The position numbers and the translations under genes were made by a program. The notes under the pieces were generated by a model that made no database searches, was not told where the DNA came from, and worked only from the letters and a program-made list of their open reading frames with translations. From assembly GCA_028717405.1 (NCBI GenBank), contig JAQUNY010000065.1:1-8361 (forward strand): a stretch of DNA of 8,361 bases, written 5' to 3'. Source of the stretch: Eubacteriales bacterium. Its GTDB lineage: Bacteria > Bacillota > Clostridia > JAQUNY01. Of the stretch, positions 1 to 6,580 are shown one piece after another (position 1 is the stretch's first letter; each line of letters opens with the position of its first letter).

Positions 1-516
1 TCTCGGTTCAATATTTCCGACATCGCCTCTGGTCTCCAGCCTTGCATTTACTACTTTCTCGCCATAGGCAAAATACCCCGGCAAAGGTTTATCATCCTCC
101 GGCCCTTCCTGGAATATTGCTTCGCAAAAAGGCTCCGTACCATATCCCGTGTAGGCGTTGAGCATATTGAAGGTGTATTCGTTCCCGTCTGTTTCGCGCC
201 CTTCTCTTACAGTCAGGTAAATGTTTACCACTTCAGCATCGCTATCATGGGAATATGCCGCCTTGTTTTCGAAAACAGGCGCGCCTGTCAACGGGCTGTT
301 CGCTTCATCCCAGATGCCCGTGGTATTCTTTTCATATTGAAATGCTCCGGGTTCGTCTTCTTTTATTTCACATCCTGTAACAAAGGAACCCACAAAAATC
401 GCTGCAGCCAGAAATATTGCAGTATATCCGGCAGCTGTTCCGGCAGATTTTTCTGATTTTAAAAATCCTGTTAATCCTTTCGTTCCAGTTAATTCCTTTA
501 TTCCGGCGAATTTCAT
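1..516 (-). CDS. Putative CotH-family lipoprotein, N-terminal part (C-terminus beyond window)
   Basis: An open frame of 172 codons runs from an ATG at 514-516 to the left edge without a stop. After a polar stretch of about 30 residues there is a hydrophobic segment (about residues 31-45) ending in V-T-G-C at residues 46-49, a good lipobox, so the mature protein is predicted to be a lipoprotein anchored at Cys49 on the outer face. The exported part contains a beta-rich stretch with VNIYLTV, then FAYGEKVVNARLETRG, which resembles the region of CotH kinase-family proteins just before the conserved RG-x-S...K-S-Y motif. The deciding kinase motifs lie outside the window, so the family call is tentative. 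The start is uncertain: in-frame ATGs also occur at 565-567 and 607-609, none has a strong Shine-Dalgarno, and GGAACGGG about 10 nt before 516 is the best available. It follows pelG and is probably cotranscribed. Confidence 0.55.
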   Translation of the reverse strand, partial: MKFAGIKELTGTKGLTGFLKSEKSAGTAAGYTAIFLAAAIFVGSFVTGCEIKEDEPGAFQYEKNTTGIWDEANSPLTGAPVFENKAAYSHDSDAEVVNIYLTVREGRETDGNEYTFNMLNAYTGYGTEPFCEAIFQEGPEDDKPLPGYFAYGEKVVNARLETRGDVGNIEPR

Positions 517-655
517 GTGTTGATTACCCGTTCCAAAGATGGATTTCTCAGCTTTTATATTTTTCATACGGTTTATACAGTTTATGCAGTTTATAACGCA
601 TGCTTTCATGCTGATTTCATCATTATGTTACCACATTTAATCAGTATGCCACAAA
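517..655. other. Intergenic gap pelG to CotH-like gene, with a 9-nt tandem repeat
   Basis: These 139 nt separate the pelG stop from the preferred start of the lipoprotein gene. I see no terminator-grade hairpin, only a 5-bp stem with a 4-nt loop at 598-611. The gap includes the three-unit repeat at 571-597. If the lipoprotein gene starts at 609, the gap shrinks to 46 nt and the repeat becomes coding, giving a Cys-Ile-Asn run that does not look like a natural N-terminus. Confidence 0.6.
571..597. repeat. Three tandem copies of a 9-nt unit, GTTTATACA-like
   Basis: On the plus strand the units are GTTTATACA, GTTTATGCA and GTTTATAAC. The second differs from the first at one position and the third at two. 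The repeat is AT-rich and lies just after pelG. Slipped-strand replication is the simplest origin; no regulatory function is demonstrated. Confidence 0.7.
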
Positions 656-2197
656 TCAAAGTTTGTGTCCCGATTCTGTCGTTTTGGCGGAAATATTCTT
701 TTCGTTTATATCTTTCTTTTTTATCTTTTTACGGTTGTTGTCCTTTACCCTGTCTGTTTTGGCATCAAGCCCTGCCGTAAATCTGTCAAATGCCGTGCGT
801 TTTTCCTCAGGCTCCAGAACAATGGAACAAAAAATAATATAGTCAAGCTGCTTCATGGTATCTCTCAGCCTGACGATAACCACCGCGAATCCTGCCATAC
901 CGGCCATAATGATGCCGATTCCGTAGAAGGCTTCTCCCAGGTAAACAGACACAATTGTAAAAACTGCATTTGCCAGGAAAAACAGGGCATAAACCTTAAT
1001 AAGCTCTCTCTGTCTCACAAAATAGAGTAATATTGTCCCTATCATATTCATCATTACGGTAAAATAGAATCCATACGCGACAAAAGGGAAAAAATCAAGT
1101 ATGGGCTTTGAAATACCAAGCCCGGGCATAATATTCTGTATCAGTGCTATCATTATAAGGGAGGCTATGACCTGAACTTCGATCATATAGGCAGTCTCCT
1201 GCCACACCGACCTTATCAGGTTATGCCTCGCAACTGCTATATCTTCTCCAGTCCCGCCGTTAGTCGCATCAAGATACGCTTTATATCTTAAATAGAAAGA
1301 GGTCTCCATCCTGACAACAAAAACAACCATGGCAGGTATAACAGTAAGCATTCCCAAAAAGGAAGCCATATCATAATCTGACGAAAATACATATGTCTGT
1401 GCTACGCTGTCCCTTGTCGCCGGATATGCCCAGAAAACAAAATTGTGAACAAAAAGTCCCACAGCATATATAGTGTTAAGAAAGTAGAGCTGGGGATATT
1501 TTTTAAAATAAAGCAGGAAATCAAAATAATTATTAGACACAAGCGAAAAGTATTTTCTTATGCCATATACGATCCCGCATATAATTATGAGAACACCGGC
1601 CGCTACCGAAAGCACAAGGCCCGTGACCATCATCATCGGAGGCATATCAGATTCAAGTATAAAATACGACGGGACTGCCGCTGCCATTACCCCAAAGATA
1701 TAGCTGAATGTTATCCTGTCATATTTTTTTATTGCCGAAACATAGACTGTGATATGAAAAAGAATACCAACCTCCATATAAAGTATGAATGCCGCAAGTC
1801 TGAACCAGAGGTCGACCGGCGAGAAAATGTAAAATAATGCTCCCGGTATGCCTGTAAAAAGTATCATAACCGCCATACTCCCATACATGGAAGGAAGTAT
1901 CCTGTCTGCATTGCCTGTATAAAGACTGTCGGCTATATATCTTGAAAGTATCATATTGACACCGCTGGTCAGGATAAACGGGAATATGAAAGAATAAAGT
2001 ATAGCCGATGAAAACAGCTCCCTTTCGAACTGCCCCGTGCCTTTATTTAAAAGATAAACCTGTATCGCGACCAGGAAAGCCATCATGAGCAGCATATGGC
2101 CTGCTGTAACAAAAACGGAATGGATCAGACCCGCGAGCATCCCGGTTATATTTCTTTTCCTGAACAGTTTTTTCAGTTCAAAACCTATGCCAGCCAT
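656..2197 (-). CDS. pelG: PelG, polytopic exopolysaccharide export protein (MOP flippase superfamily)
   Basis: This 513-residue protein opens with MAGIGFELKKLF, the typical beginning of PelG, and continues as roughly twelve hydrophobic helices separated by short charged loops. In characterised pel systems PelG is the membrane-embedded transporter that works with PelD, PelE and the glycosyltransferase PelF to polymerise and move the polymer across the cytoplasmic membrane. The conserved N-terminus fixes the start at 2195-2197, and an in-frame TAA at 2201-2203 rules out extension. After the last helix there is a charged tail of about 48 residues (466-513), very rich in Lys, Asn and Asp, making it longer than the roughly 455-residue Pseudomonas protein. 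It lies 169 nt after pelF, the first sizeable gap in the operon. The identification is firm; the exact number of helices is estimated by eye. Confidence 0.95.
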   Translation of the reverse strand: MAGIGFELKKLFRKRNITGMLAGLIHSVFVTAGHMLLMMAFLVAIQVYLLNKGTGQFERELFSSAILYSFIFPFILTSGVNMILSRYIADSLYTGNADRILPSMYGSMAVMILFTGIPGALFYIFSPVDLWFRLAAFILYMEVGILFHITVYVSAIKKYDRITFSYIFGVMAAAVPSYFILESDMPPMMMVTGLVLSVAAGVLIIICGIVYGIRKYFSLVSNNYFDFLLYFKKYPQLYFLNTIYAVGLFVHNFVFWAYPATRDSVAQTYVFSSDYDMASFLGMLTVIPAMVVFVVRMETSFYLRYKAYLDATNGGTGEDIAVARHNLIRSVWQETAYMIEVQVIASLIMIALIQNIMPGLGISKPILDFFPFVAYGFYFTVMMNMIGTILLYFVRQRELIKVYALFFLANAVFTIVSVYLGEAFYGIGIIMAGMAGFAVVIVRLRDTMKQLDYIIFCSIVLEPEEKRTAFDRFTAGLDAKTDRVKDNNRKKIKKKDINEKNISAKTTESGHKL

Positions 2198-2213
2198 ACA
2201 TTACCAGCCATAC
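2190..2213 (-). repeat. Short direct repeat GTATGGCTGG across the pelG start codon
   Basis: The 10-nt word GTATGGCTGG occurs at 2213-2204 and again at 2199-2190 on the minus strand, a period of 14 nt. The second copy contains the real pelG start. The first copy contains an ATG that opens an 8-codon frame (MAGNVWLA) ending with TAG at 2185-2187, inside pelG. Confidence 0.8.
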
Positions 2214-2220
2214 GCAGCGA

Positions 2221-2232
2221 CCTTTTCCTCCT
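2221..2232 (-). promoter_or_regulatory. Shine-Dalgarno tract displaced from the pelG start
   Basis: The minus strand reads AGGAGGAAAAGG here. Its AAGG end is 9 nt from an out-of-frame ATG at 2209-2211 but 23 nt from the true pelG ATG at 2195-2197, and the AGGAGG core is 29 nt away. The tract is strong in sequence but badly spaced for pelG. Confidence 0.6.
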
Positions 2233-2314
2233 GCCTTTTATCATTATGATGCAAGTAACCTCTCAGAGCAGAAATCACACAGTAACCAACAATCAGGCCG
2301 CTCCCTTTCTCCAT

Positions 2315-2332
2315 TATATACACTATATACAC
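2315..2332. repeat. Exact tandem duplication of TATATACAC
   Basis: Two identical 9-nt units, 2315-2323 and 2324-2332 on the plus strand, lie in the pelF-pelG gap. They share the TATACA core with the other 9-nt repeat on the far side of pelG. Confidence 0.8.
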
Positions 2333-2366
2333 GAAAACCGCACATTAAGTATATTTCATTTTCCGC

Positions 2367-3791
2367 CTATACGCCACCGTAACGCTCCGGCTCAAAGCCT
2401 CTGTAAAGATCGGCATATGCCGCCTTGAACTGCTCCTCAGTGTAATATCTCCGGATCCTTTCCCTGGCATTGCTGCCATATGTCCTTCGCAACTCTTCAT
2501 CGTCGAGCAGCGCGATTATCGCCTCGGCTATTTTCCCGAAATTCATCACAGGAGCAAGGATACCTGCCGTCCCCAGCCTGTCTCCGGATTTACCGTGGAA
2601 AAGCTCAAAACAGCATCCCACATTTGTCGATACACACGGCTTCCCGGCGGACATGGCTTCCATAAGAGCAAGCGGCTGCGCTTCACTTATACTGGTCAGG
2701 ACAACAACGTCCATTTTACCTAAATATTCCCTGACATTGACCCTTCCGGTAAAAACCACATCTCTGGTGCCCAGATCCTTGAGAATGTCCAGACATTCCC
2801 TGTAATACTCCGGAGCCTCGTCGTCCGGTCCCATAATGAAAAACTTCGTGTCAGGCCTCTTTCTTTTTACCGCATCAAATGCATAAAGCATCGTTTTTAT
2901 ATCTTTAATAGGCGTAACCCTGATGACAGCTCCCACATTCATCCCGGTATCATCCGGATCCTTAGGCGTCAGGTTTTCAAAGTCCCCGGTCTTTATTCCG
3001 TTTGCTATCACCATAGCCTTCTCTTTCTCGAGGCCGAGTTCTATCTGTATCCTGCTGTTCATCTCATAAAGGGCTATCGCCTTGTCTGCGTATTTATAAG
3101 CGCATCTCGACATACTCTTAAAATAGTCTATCCACAGGTTCTTATAAATGCCCGATACCCAATCGGCTTTGATTATCTCCTCTTCCCTTTCCCTTGTGTA
3201 AATCCCATGCTCAGTCAGTATATATGAAGAACCATACAGGTATTTCCCAAGGCTCGCGGCCACTCCCGCATAACCGGTTGACACTGAATGATACAAATCG
3301 GCCTTAGGGGGCGGAAAGGTAAGCACATGAAATAATGTGAGGTACATCGACCTGAGTGTCCATATAAAATCCACATAGATAGATTTGTTATAGCTTTTCT
3401 CATAAACCCCCATTGCGATATCATAAAAATAACTGCTCATCAGAAAATCGGTCACCACACGTCCGGAACGACTGAAAAAATTAAATATATACTCCCATTT
3501 ATCGGGATCTGAAAGGATAAGCTTCCTTATTTCCTCAACCTCCCATCCCGAAACATCAGGAACTGTGCCTGAGGCTTTTTGACTGTATACATCATCCAGA
3601 AAAACTTCAGTGTGTCCCGTAACATTTACCGGAAATTCATAAGCAAATTTACCCGTTTGTTTTCTTTCCGCAGAAATAGTGTACAGGCAGAACTCATATT
3701 CGGGAAAATTTCTGATAAGCTGGTGCACCCACGCAGATACGCCGCCTACAATATAGGGATAGCTGCCTTCGCACAGCAGGCAAATTTTCAT
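2367..3791 (-). CDS. pelF: PelF, GT4-family glycosyltransferase of Pel polysaccharide synthesis
   Basis: The protein has 474 residues from the ATG at 3789-3791. It starts MKICLLCEGSYPY and continues IVGGVSAWVHQLI, the signature beginning of PelF and its GT-B N-terminal Rossmann domain. The C-terminal nucleotide-sugar domain contains GAVIRVTPIKDIKTM, FIMGPDDE, VVFTGRVNVREYLG and the GT4 E-x7-E motif, EAQPLALME, with Glu370 and Glu378 (codons at 2682-2684 and 2658-2660). No signal peptide or membrane segment is seen, so it should act in the cytosol, adding UDP-sugars to the growing chain beside PelG. A GTG 18 nt upstream is also in frame but would add six residues outside the family consensus. 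The chosen ATG overlaps the previous gene's TGA as ATGA, indicating translational coupling; a run of seven G residues 9 nt upstream may serve as ribosome site. Confidence 0.94.
   Translation of the reverse strand: MKICLLCEGSYPYIVGGVSAWVHQLIRNFPEYEFCLYTISAERKQTGKFAYEFPVNVTGHTEVFLDDVYSQKASGTVPDVSGWEVEEIRKLILSDPDKWEYIFNFFSRSGRVVTDFLMSSYFYDIAMGVYEKSYNKSIYVDFIWTLRSMYLTLFHVLTFPPPKADLYHSVSTGYAGVAASLGKYLYGSSYILTEHGIYTREREEEIIKADWVSGIYKNLWIDYFKSMSRCAYKYADKAIALYEMNSRIQIELGLEKEKAMVIANGIKTGDFENLTPKDPDDTGMNVGAVIRVTPIKDIKTMLYAFDAVKRKRPDTKFFIMGPDDEAPEYYRECLDILKDLGTRDVVFTGRVNVREYLGKMDVVVLTSISEAQPLALMEAMSAGKPCVSTNVGCCFELFHGKSGDRLGTAGILAPVMNFGKIAEAIIALLDDEELRRTYGSNARERIRRYYTEEQFKAAYADLYRGFEPERYGGV
3788..3791 (-). 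promoter_or_regulatory. ATGA start/stop overlap coupling the DUF2194 gene and pelF
   Basis: The pelF start ATG (3789-3791) and the upstream gene's stop TGA (3788-3790) share nucleotides. This four-base overlap is a classic arrangement for ribosome re-initiation, and it supports the choice of the pelF start. Confidence 0.85.
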
Positions 3792-5662
3792 TCGGCACCG
3801 CCCCCCCACTTTATCAGAAAGCTGCCGGTCTCAGGGAGGATGCACCATAATCCCCTGCCGGCCTCATAAACCTCAGCGCCTTCGGCTCCTGATATCTGCC
3901 TGTCAGATCGCAGCATAAATGACATTCCTTTAAAAAAGCCGTCAATGCTGACTCTTATACCATCATTGGAGCTTTCATAAGAAAAATCCATCATCTCATA
4001 TTTTCTTATAAAAGCCGCCGCGGACGAAACTCCCGCAGTCCTGACAAAAGGTATCATTTTCTTTGCAATATTAAAGGCGTTTCGCATATCATATAAAAGC
4101 TGGTCCCAGCTTCTGTAGTCTGATACTATGGCATATGGGATATCTATGCTTTGCGATATAATTCCCAGTGAATAAACGGAATTGATCGCATTCCACTCGG
4201 CCGCCTTAACACCTGATGTGACCGCATAGTGCATAATGCCGTCATCCCTGGTCAGAAAATCACCATCCAGCTGATCTCCGAGAATATTGTGATACGGAAC
4301 ACATATTACGGAAATATCCTTCATCAGCATAAGGATGTTTTCTCTCGCGGTTCTCCCCATTCTGCCCTCAGGGGGAAAATATACCCTTGCCGTATACCCC
4401 GGGAAGAGTTTTTTCAGCAGTTTTAAAGGCAGTTCAGAAAACAGTTTCATGCTTTCCATACTGTCCCACGGTATAAACCACCCTGTCTCCCGAAGCTCGC
4501 CATCCAACCCGAAAGGTCTGTAGCTGTAACCGTGCAGCGCTATTTCTCCGCCCTTATCAAGCACCTCCGCCCCATATATAAGAAGGCTGCTTTCAGGGAG
4601 CGAGCTGTCCGGGACCGGCGGGGCTGTTTCAGAGGAATACGACTGCACATATGATATAGTGTACTTCAGGTCAAACTCTCTTGAAAGCTTTATCATATCA
4701 GGCCATAAAACATCCTTGACAAACCTGTCATAATCTTTTCTTACTTCCCGGAGTATCTTATACTCACCTGTTATCGCCGGACCCGGAAAAGACTCAAGAT
4801 GGGCCGTGATCAGCCCATATACCGGATAAAGCATGCCGCGGTCTCCCCTCATCTCAGCCAATATCGCCGAGGCAACTCCCCTTCCGGTATAAAGGCTTAC
4901 AAAGTCACTGTTGGCTGCAAATATCCTGCCTTCGCCATAAGTGGCTTTCCACAGGAGCGGCGCTCCTTTTTCACTGACAAAATAGACTTCACATTCACTT
5001 CTGAGCCTGGGAGAACGGTAATAATACTCGCCCCCCGTATTAAGGTATGCCCTGCCTTTTTCACCAAATATGCCCTTCCTGTCGATAACATAATCATAGG
5101 TGCCGCCGGCAGAGGCTTCGTATATCCCCATGGGTGACATAAGTGAGTCAAAGAGTCCCTCAGCTTCCCCCGGGCACGCAAAAAAAACGCTCCCGCCGGC
5201 TGCTGCATAACTGAGCAGACCGGAATAATCACCGACAGCCGAATAGCGCCTGACTGCCACAATAATCCCGAGAAAGCCCGAATAATCGGGCCCGTTGCCA
5301 GCAGCTATATCCGACGCTTCAACCATTTCAGGAATGTTCTTATACAAGGTAAGCAGCGACCTGAAATTATTCCCGGCTCTCACAGAGATATCATCACCTG
5401 CGTCATAAATCACCAGAAATTCGGTTTTTTTGATTTCGCCGTCAGCAACATCCGCGGCGCCATCCGGCTCTTCTGTATCCGCACCAGCCGCATCTCCTGT
5501 ATCTCCAGGAGCTCCTGCATCTCCGGAGCCCGCCACAAGGTCCACAATATCATTTGTATACCTTCCTGTGTCGTTGAGCACCCCGCTCCTTGCAAACTGC
5601 AGGTTGACAATTATTGTCATAAAAAGCAGCAATATAAGCAATATCCTGCCATAATTATTCAT
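3788..5662 (-). CDS. DUF2194-type membrane-anchored protein, amidotransferase-like plus deacetylase-like domains
   Basis: This 624-residue protein begins with a membrane helix (about residues 7-24), probably an uncleaved anchor placing the rest outside. A Gly/Ala/Asp/Glu-rich linker (about 44-77) follows. Residues about 79-280 look like an alpha/beta amidotransferase-type fold (KTEFLVIYDAGDD; GFLGIIVAV; AAAGGSVFFACPGE; YGEGRIFAANSDF). Residues about 280-600 resemble a polysaccharide-deacetylase-like barrel: a strand with HLESFPGP (288-295), GEIALHGYSY (372-381), VYFPPEG (427-433) and SWDQLLYDM (518-526). It sits between pelE and pelF, where a PelA-type deacetylase would be expected, but no PelA hydrolase domain is apparent. 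Expected metal-ligand positions appear replaced (see findings), so enzymatic activity is doubtful. The ATG at 5660-5662 is 9 nt past the pelE stop; GGGGAGG lies about 15 nt upstream. The family call comes from remembered motifs, not a search. Confidence 0.75.
   Translation of the reverse strand: MNNYGRILLILLLFMTIIVNLQFARSGVLNDTGRYTNDIVDLVAGSGDAGAPGDTGDAAGADTEEPDGAADVADGEIKKTEFLVIYDAGDDISVRAGNNFRSLLTLYKNIPEMVEASDIAAGNGPDYSGFLGIIVAVRRYSAVGDYSGLLSYAAAGGSVFFACPGEAEGLFDSLMSPMGIYEASAGGTYDYVIDRKGIFGEKGRAYLNTGGEYYYRSPRLRSECEVYFVSEKGAPLLWKATYGEGRIFAANSDFVSLYTGRGVASAILAEMRGDRGMLYPVYGLITAHLESFPGPAITGEYKILREVRKDYDRFVKDVLWPDMIKLSREFDLKYTISYVQSYSSETAPPVPDSSLPESSLLIYGAEVLDKGGEIALHGYSYRPFGLDGELRETGWFIPWDSMESMKLFSELPLKLLKKLFPGYTARVYFPPEGRMGRTARENILMLMKDISVICVPYHNILGDQLDGDFLTRDDGIMHYAVTSGVKAAEWNAINSVYSLGIISQSIDIPYAIVSDYRSWDQLLYDMRNAFNIAKKMIPFVRTAGVSSAAAFIRKYEMMDFSYESSNDGIRVSIDGFFKGMSFMLRSDRQISGAEGAEVYEAGRGLWCILPETGSFLIKWGGGAE
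5496..5536. repeat. Imperfect short repeat encoding a Gly/Ala/Asp/Pro linker
   Basis: The plus strand repeats variants of CATCTCC, GTATCTCC and GAGCTCCTG in quick succession. On the minus strand these encode the Gly-Asp-Ala-Pro-rich linker (about residues 44-60) behind the membrane anchor of the DUF2194-type protein. Such repeats typically arise by slippage. Confidence 0.5.
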
Positions 5663-5671
5663 CCGTCTTTC

Positions 5672-6559
5672 TCAGTACCTCCCCGAGAAGAACCTTATCC
5701 GCGAAAGCCCTTCCTTAGATATCATAACGCTGCTTCTTTTCAGATAGTCAAAAGCTTCTGCAAACCTGACCGTGTCCCCCAGCCTGTAATATACTTTCAT
5801 CAATTCGAAATAGGGCTCCTCATTTTCAGGGAACAGGCTTATTGCTTTCAGCGCATATTCACCGGCAGGCTTTACTTCACCCGCATCTATCAGATAATCA
5901 CATAAAAGGGTATAATACCCCACAGGCAAACTTTTATCTCCCTTGTCCAGAAAACGTTTTATTGTCCTTATATAATTTTTCTTAAGTCGGTTTTCGTTGC
6001 CGGGATCCAGTATTTTACTCGATACATAGCTTTTTATGATCCCCGCATATTCCTCAGCCGCCGTCACATCATCAGGGTCAGACGCCAGCCTTTCGTTCAG
6101 CGCAATAAGCGTATTGTCATATTTCCTCTTGATTTCAACAAGGGCAACAGACGCATAATGCGAGGTTTCTGTATCAAGATCGTCCAATGCCGCCTTCAGC
6201 TGTTTAATATAACGGTGTGCGCTGCCTTTAAGTATGTCAAGCAGTATCGACCTCTTTGTATGGCTGTCACCGGTCAGAAGTATGTCATAAAACGATACCG
6301 CATTCCTGTCAACGGCTCCTGCAGACTTTGCCGCAGCTGACAGCGACTTTGGCTTTGGCAGATATTCTTTAAGCTCCTCATGATATTCCGGCTTTCTGTT
6401 CACTGCGGACACCGCTGTGATAATCACGCCTGCGACAGGTAAAACAAGTATAAGCACAAGGCAGCATATACGCTCCTGCATCAACAGACGCCTGCGGCTC
6501 AGCAGAAAATACAGGGCGGCCGCTATAAAATTCGCAAACAGCAGGTATGCAAACTCCAA
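5672..6559 (-). CDS. pelE: PelE-like membrane protein with HEAT/TPR-type helical repeats
   Basis: The protein has 295 residues. Two hydrophobic helices (about 3-20 and 31-53) are joined by a short Arg-rich loop, RRRLLMQER, so both ends probably face one side of the membrane. The rest is soluble and helical: a stretch around 90-178 containing SFYDILLTGD and ETSHYASVALVEIKRK looks HEAT-like, and about 212-280 shows TPR character (YALKAISLFPENEEPYFEL, then YYRLGD). This matches the PelE layout of two membrane helices plus TPR; in Pseudomonas PelE binds PelD and helps assemble the membrane complex. The start is a TTG at 6557-6559: an in-frame TAA at 6566-6568 blocks extension and the next Met is residue 27, inside the N-terminal topology. 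AGGTAAGGA lies 3-11 nt upstream. It lies 21 nt after pelD and 9 nt before the DUF2194 gene. The call rests on architecture and position, as PelE proteins diverge widely. Confidence 0.8.
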   Translation of the reverse strand: MEFAYLLFANFIAAALYFLLSRRRLLMQERICCLVLILVLPVAGVIITAVSAVNRKPEYHEELKEYLPKPKSLSAAAKSAGAVDRNAVSFYDILLTGDSHTKRSILLDILKGSAHRYIKQLKAALDDLDTETSHYASVALVEIKRKYDNTLIALNERLASDPDDVTAAEEYAGIIKSYVSSKILDPGNENRLKKNYIRTIKRFLDKGDKSLPVGYYTLLCDYLIDAGEVKPAGEYALKAISLFPENEEPYFELMKVYYRLGDTVRFAEAFDYLKRSSVMISKEGLSRIRFFSGRY

Positions 6560-6580
6560 TCTTCCTTACCTACCTCATAT

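Larger units (their letters stand above)
2198..2366. other. Intergenic gap pelF to pelG, possible small ORF
   Basis: This 169-nt gap interrupts an otherwise tight operon. It holds an exact two-copy 9-nt repeat (2315-2332), the displaced Shine-Dalgarno tract (2221-2232) and a minus-strand frame open from 2344 to a TAA at 2201-2203. From the ATG at 2312-2314 that frame would give 37 residues (beginning MEKGSGLIVGYC) with no Shine-Dalgarno before it. A TATAAT sits at 2313-2318 on the minus strand, but no -35 element is found at 16-18 nt. No terminator-like hairpin is visible. Confidence 0.5.

Noticed and set aside
565..609. Upstream ATGs (567 and 609) as starts of the CotH-like lipoprotein
   Set aside because: Neither has a Shine-Dalgarno, and the longest form would translate the 9-nt repeat into an odd Cys-Ile-Asn run. 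They are not fully excluded.
598..611. Inverted repeat GCATG/CATGC after pelG as a terminator
   Set aside because: A 5-bp stem without a following U-run on the minus strand is too weak to call.
2313..2341. Internal promoter before pelG (TATAAT at 2313-2318, minus strand)
   Set aside because: The -10 match is perfect but arises from the TATATA repeat, and no -35 element resembling TTGACA occurs at 16-18 nt spacing.
3807..3809. GTG as the pelF start
   Set aside because: It adds six non-conserved residues before the family-typical MKICLLCEGSYPY; the ATG at 3789-3791 gives the classic ATGA overlap.
247..3869. Plus-strand open frames of 60-130 codons, such as 517-780, 665-1030, 1445-1837, 2096-2428, 2470-2805 and 3579-3869
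   Set aside because: Nearly all lie opposite strongly supported minus-strand genes (PelG, PelF, DUF2194, CotH-like), with Cys/His/Arg-rich shadow composition and no family resemblance.
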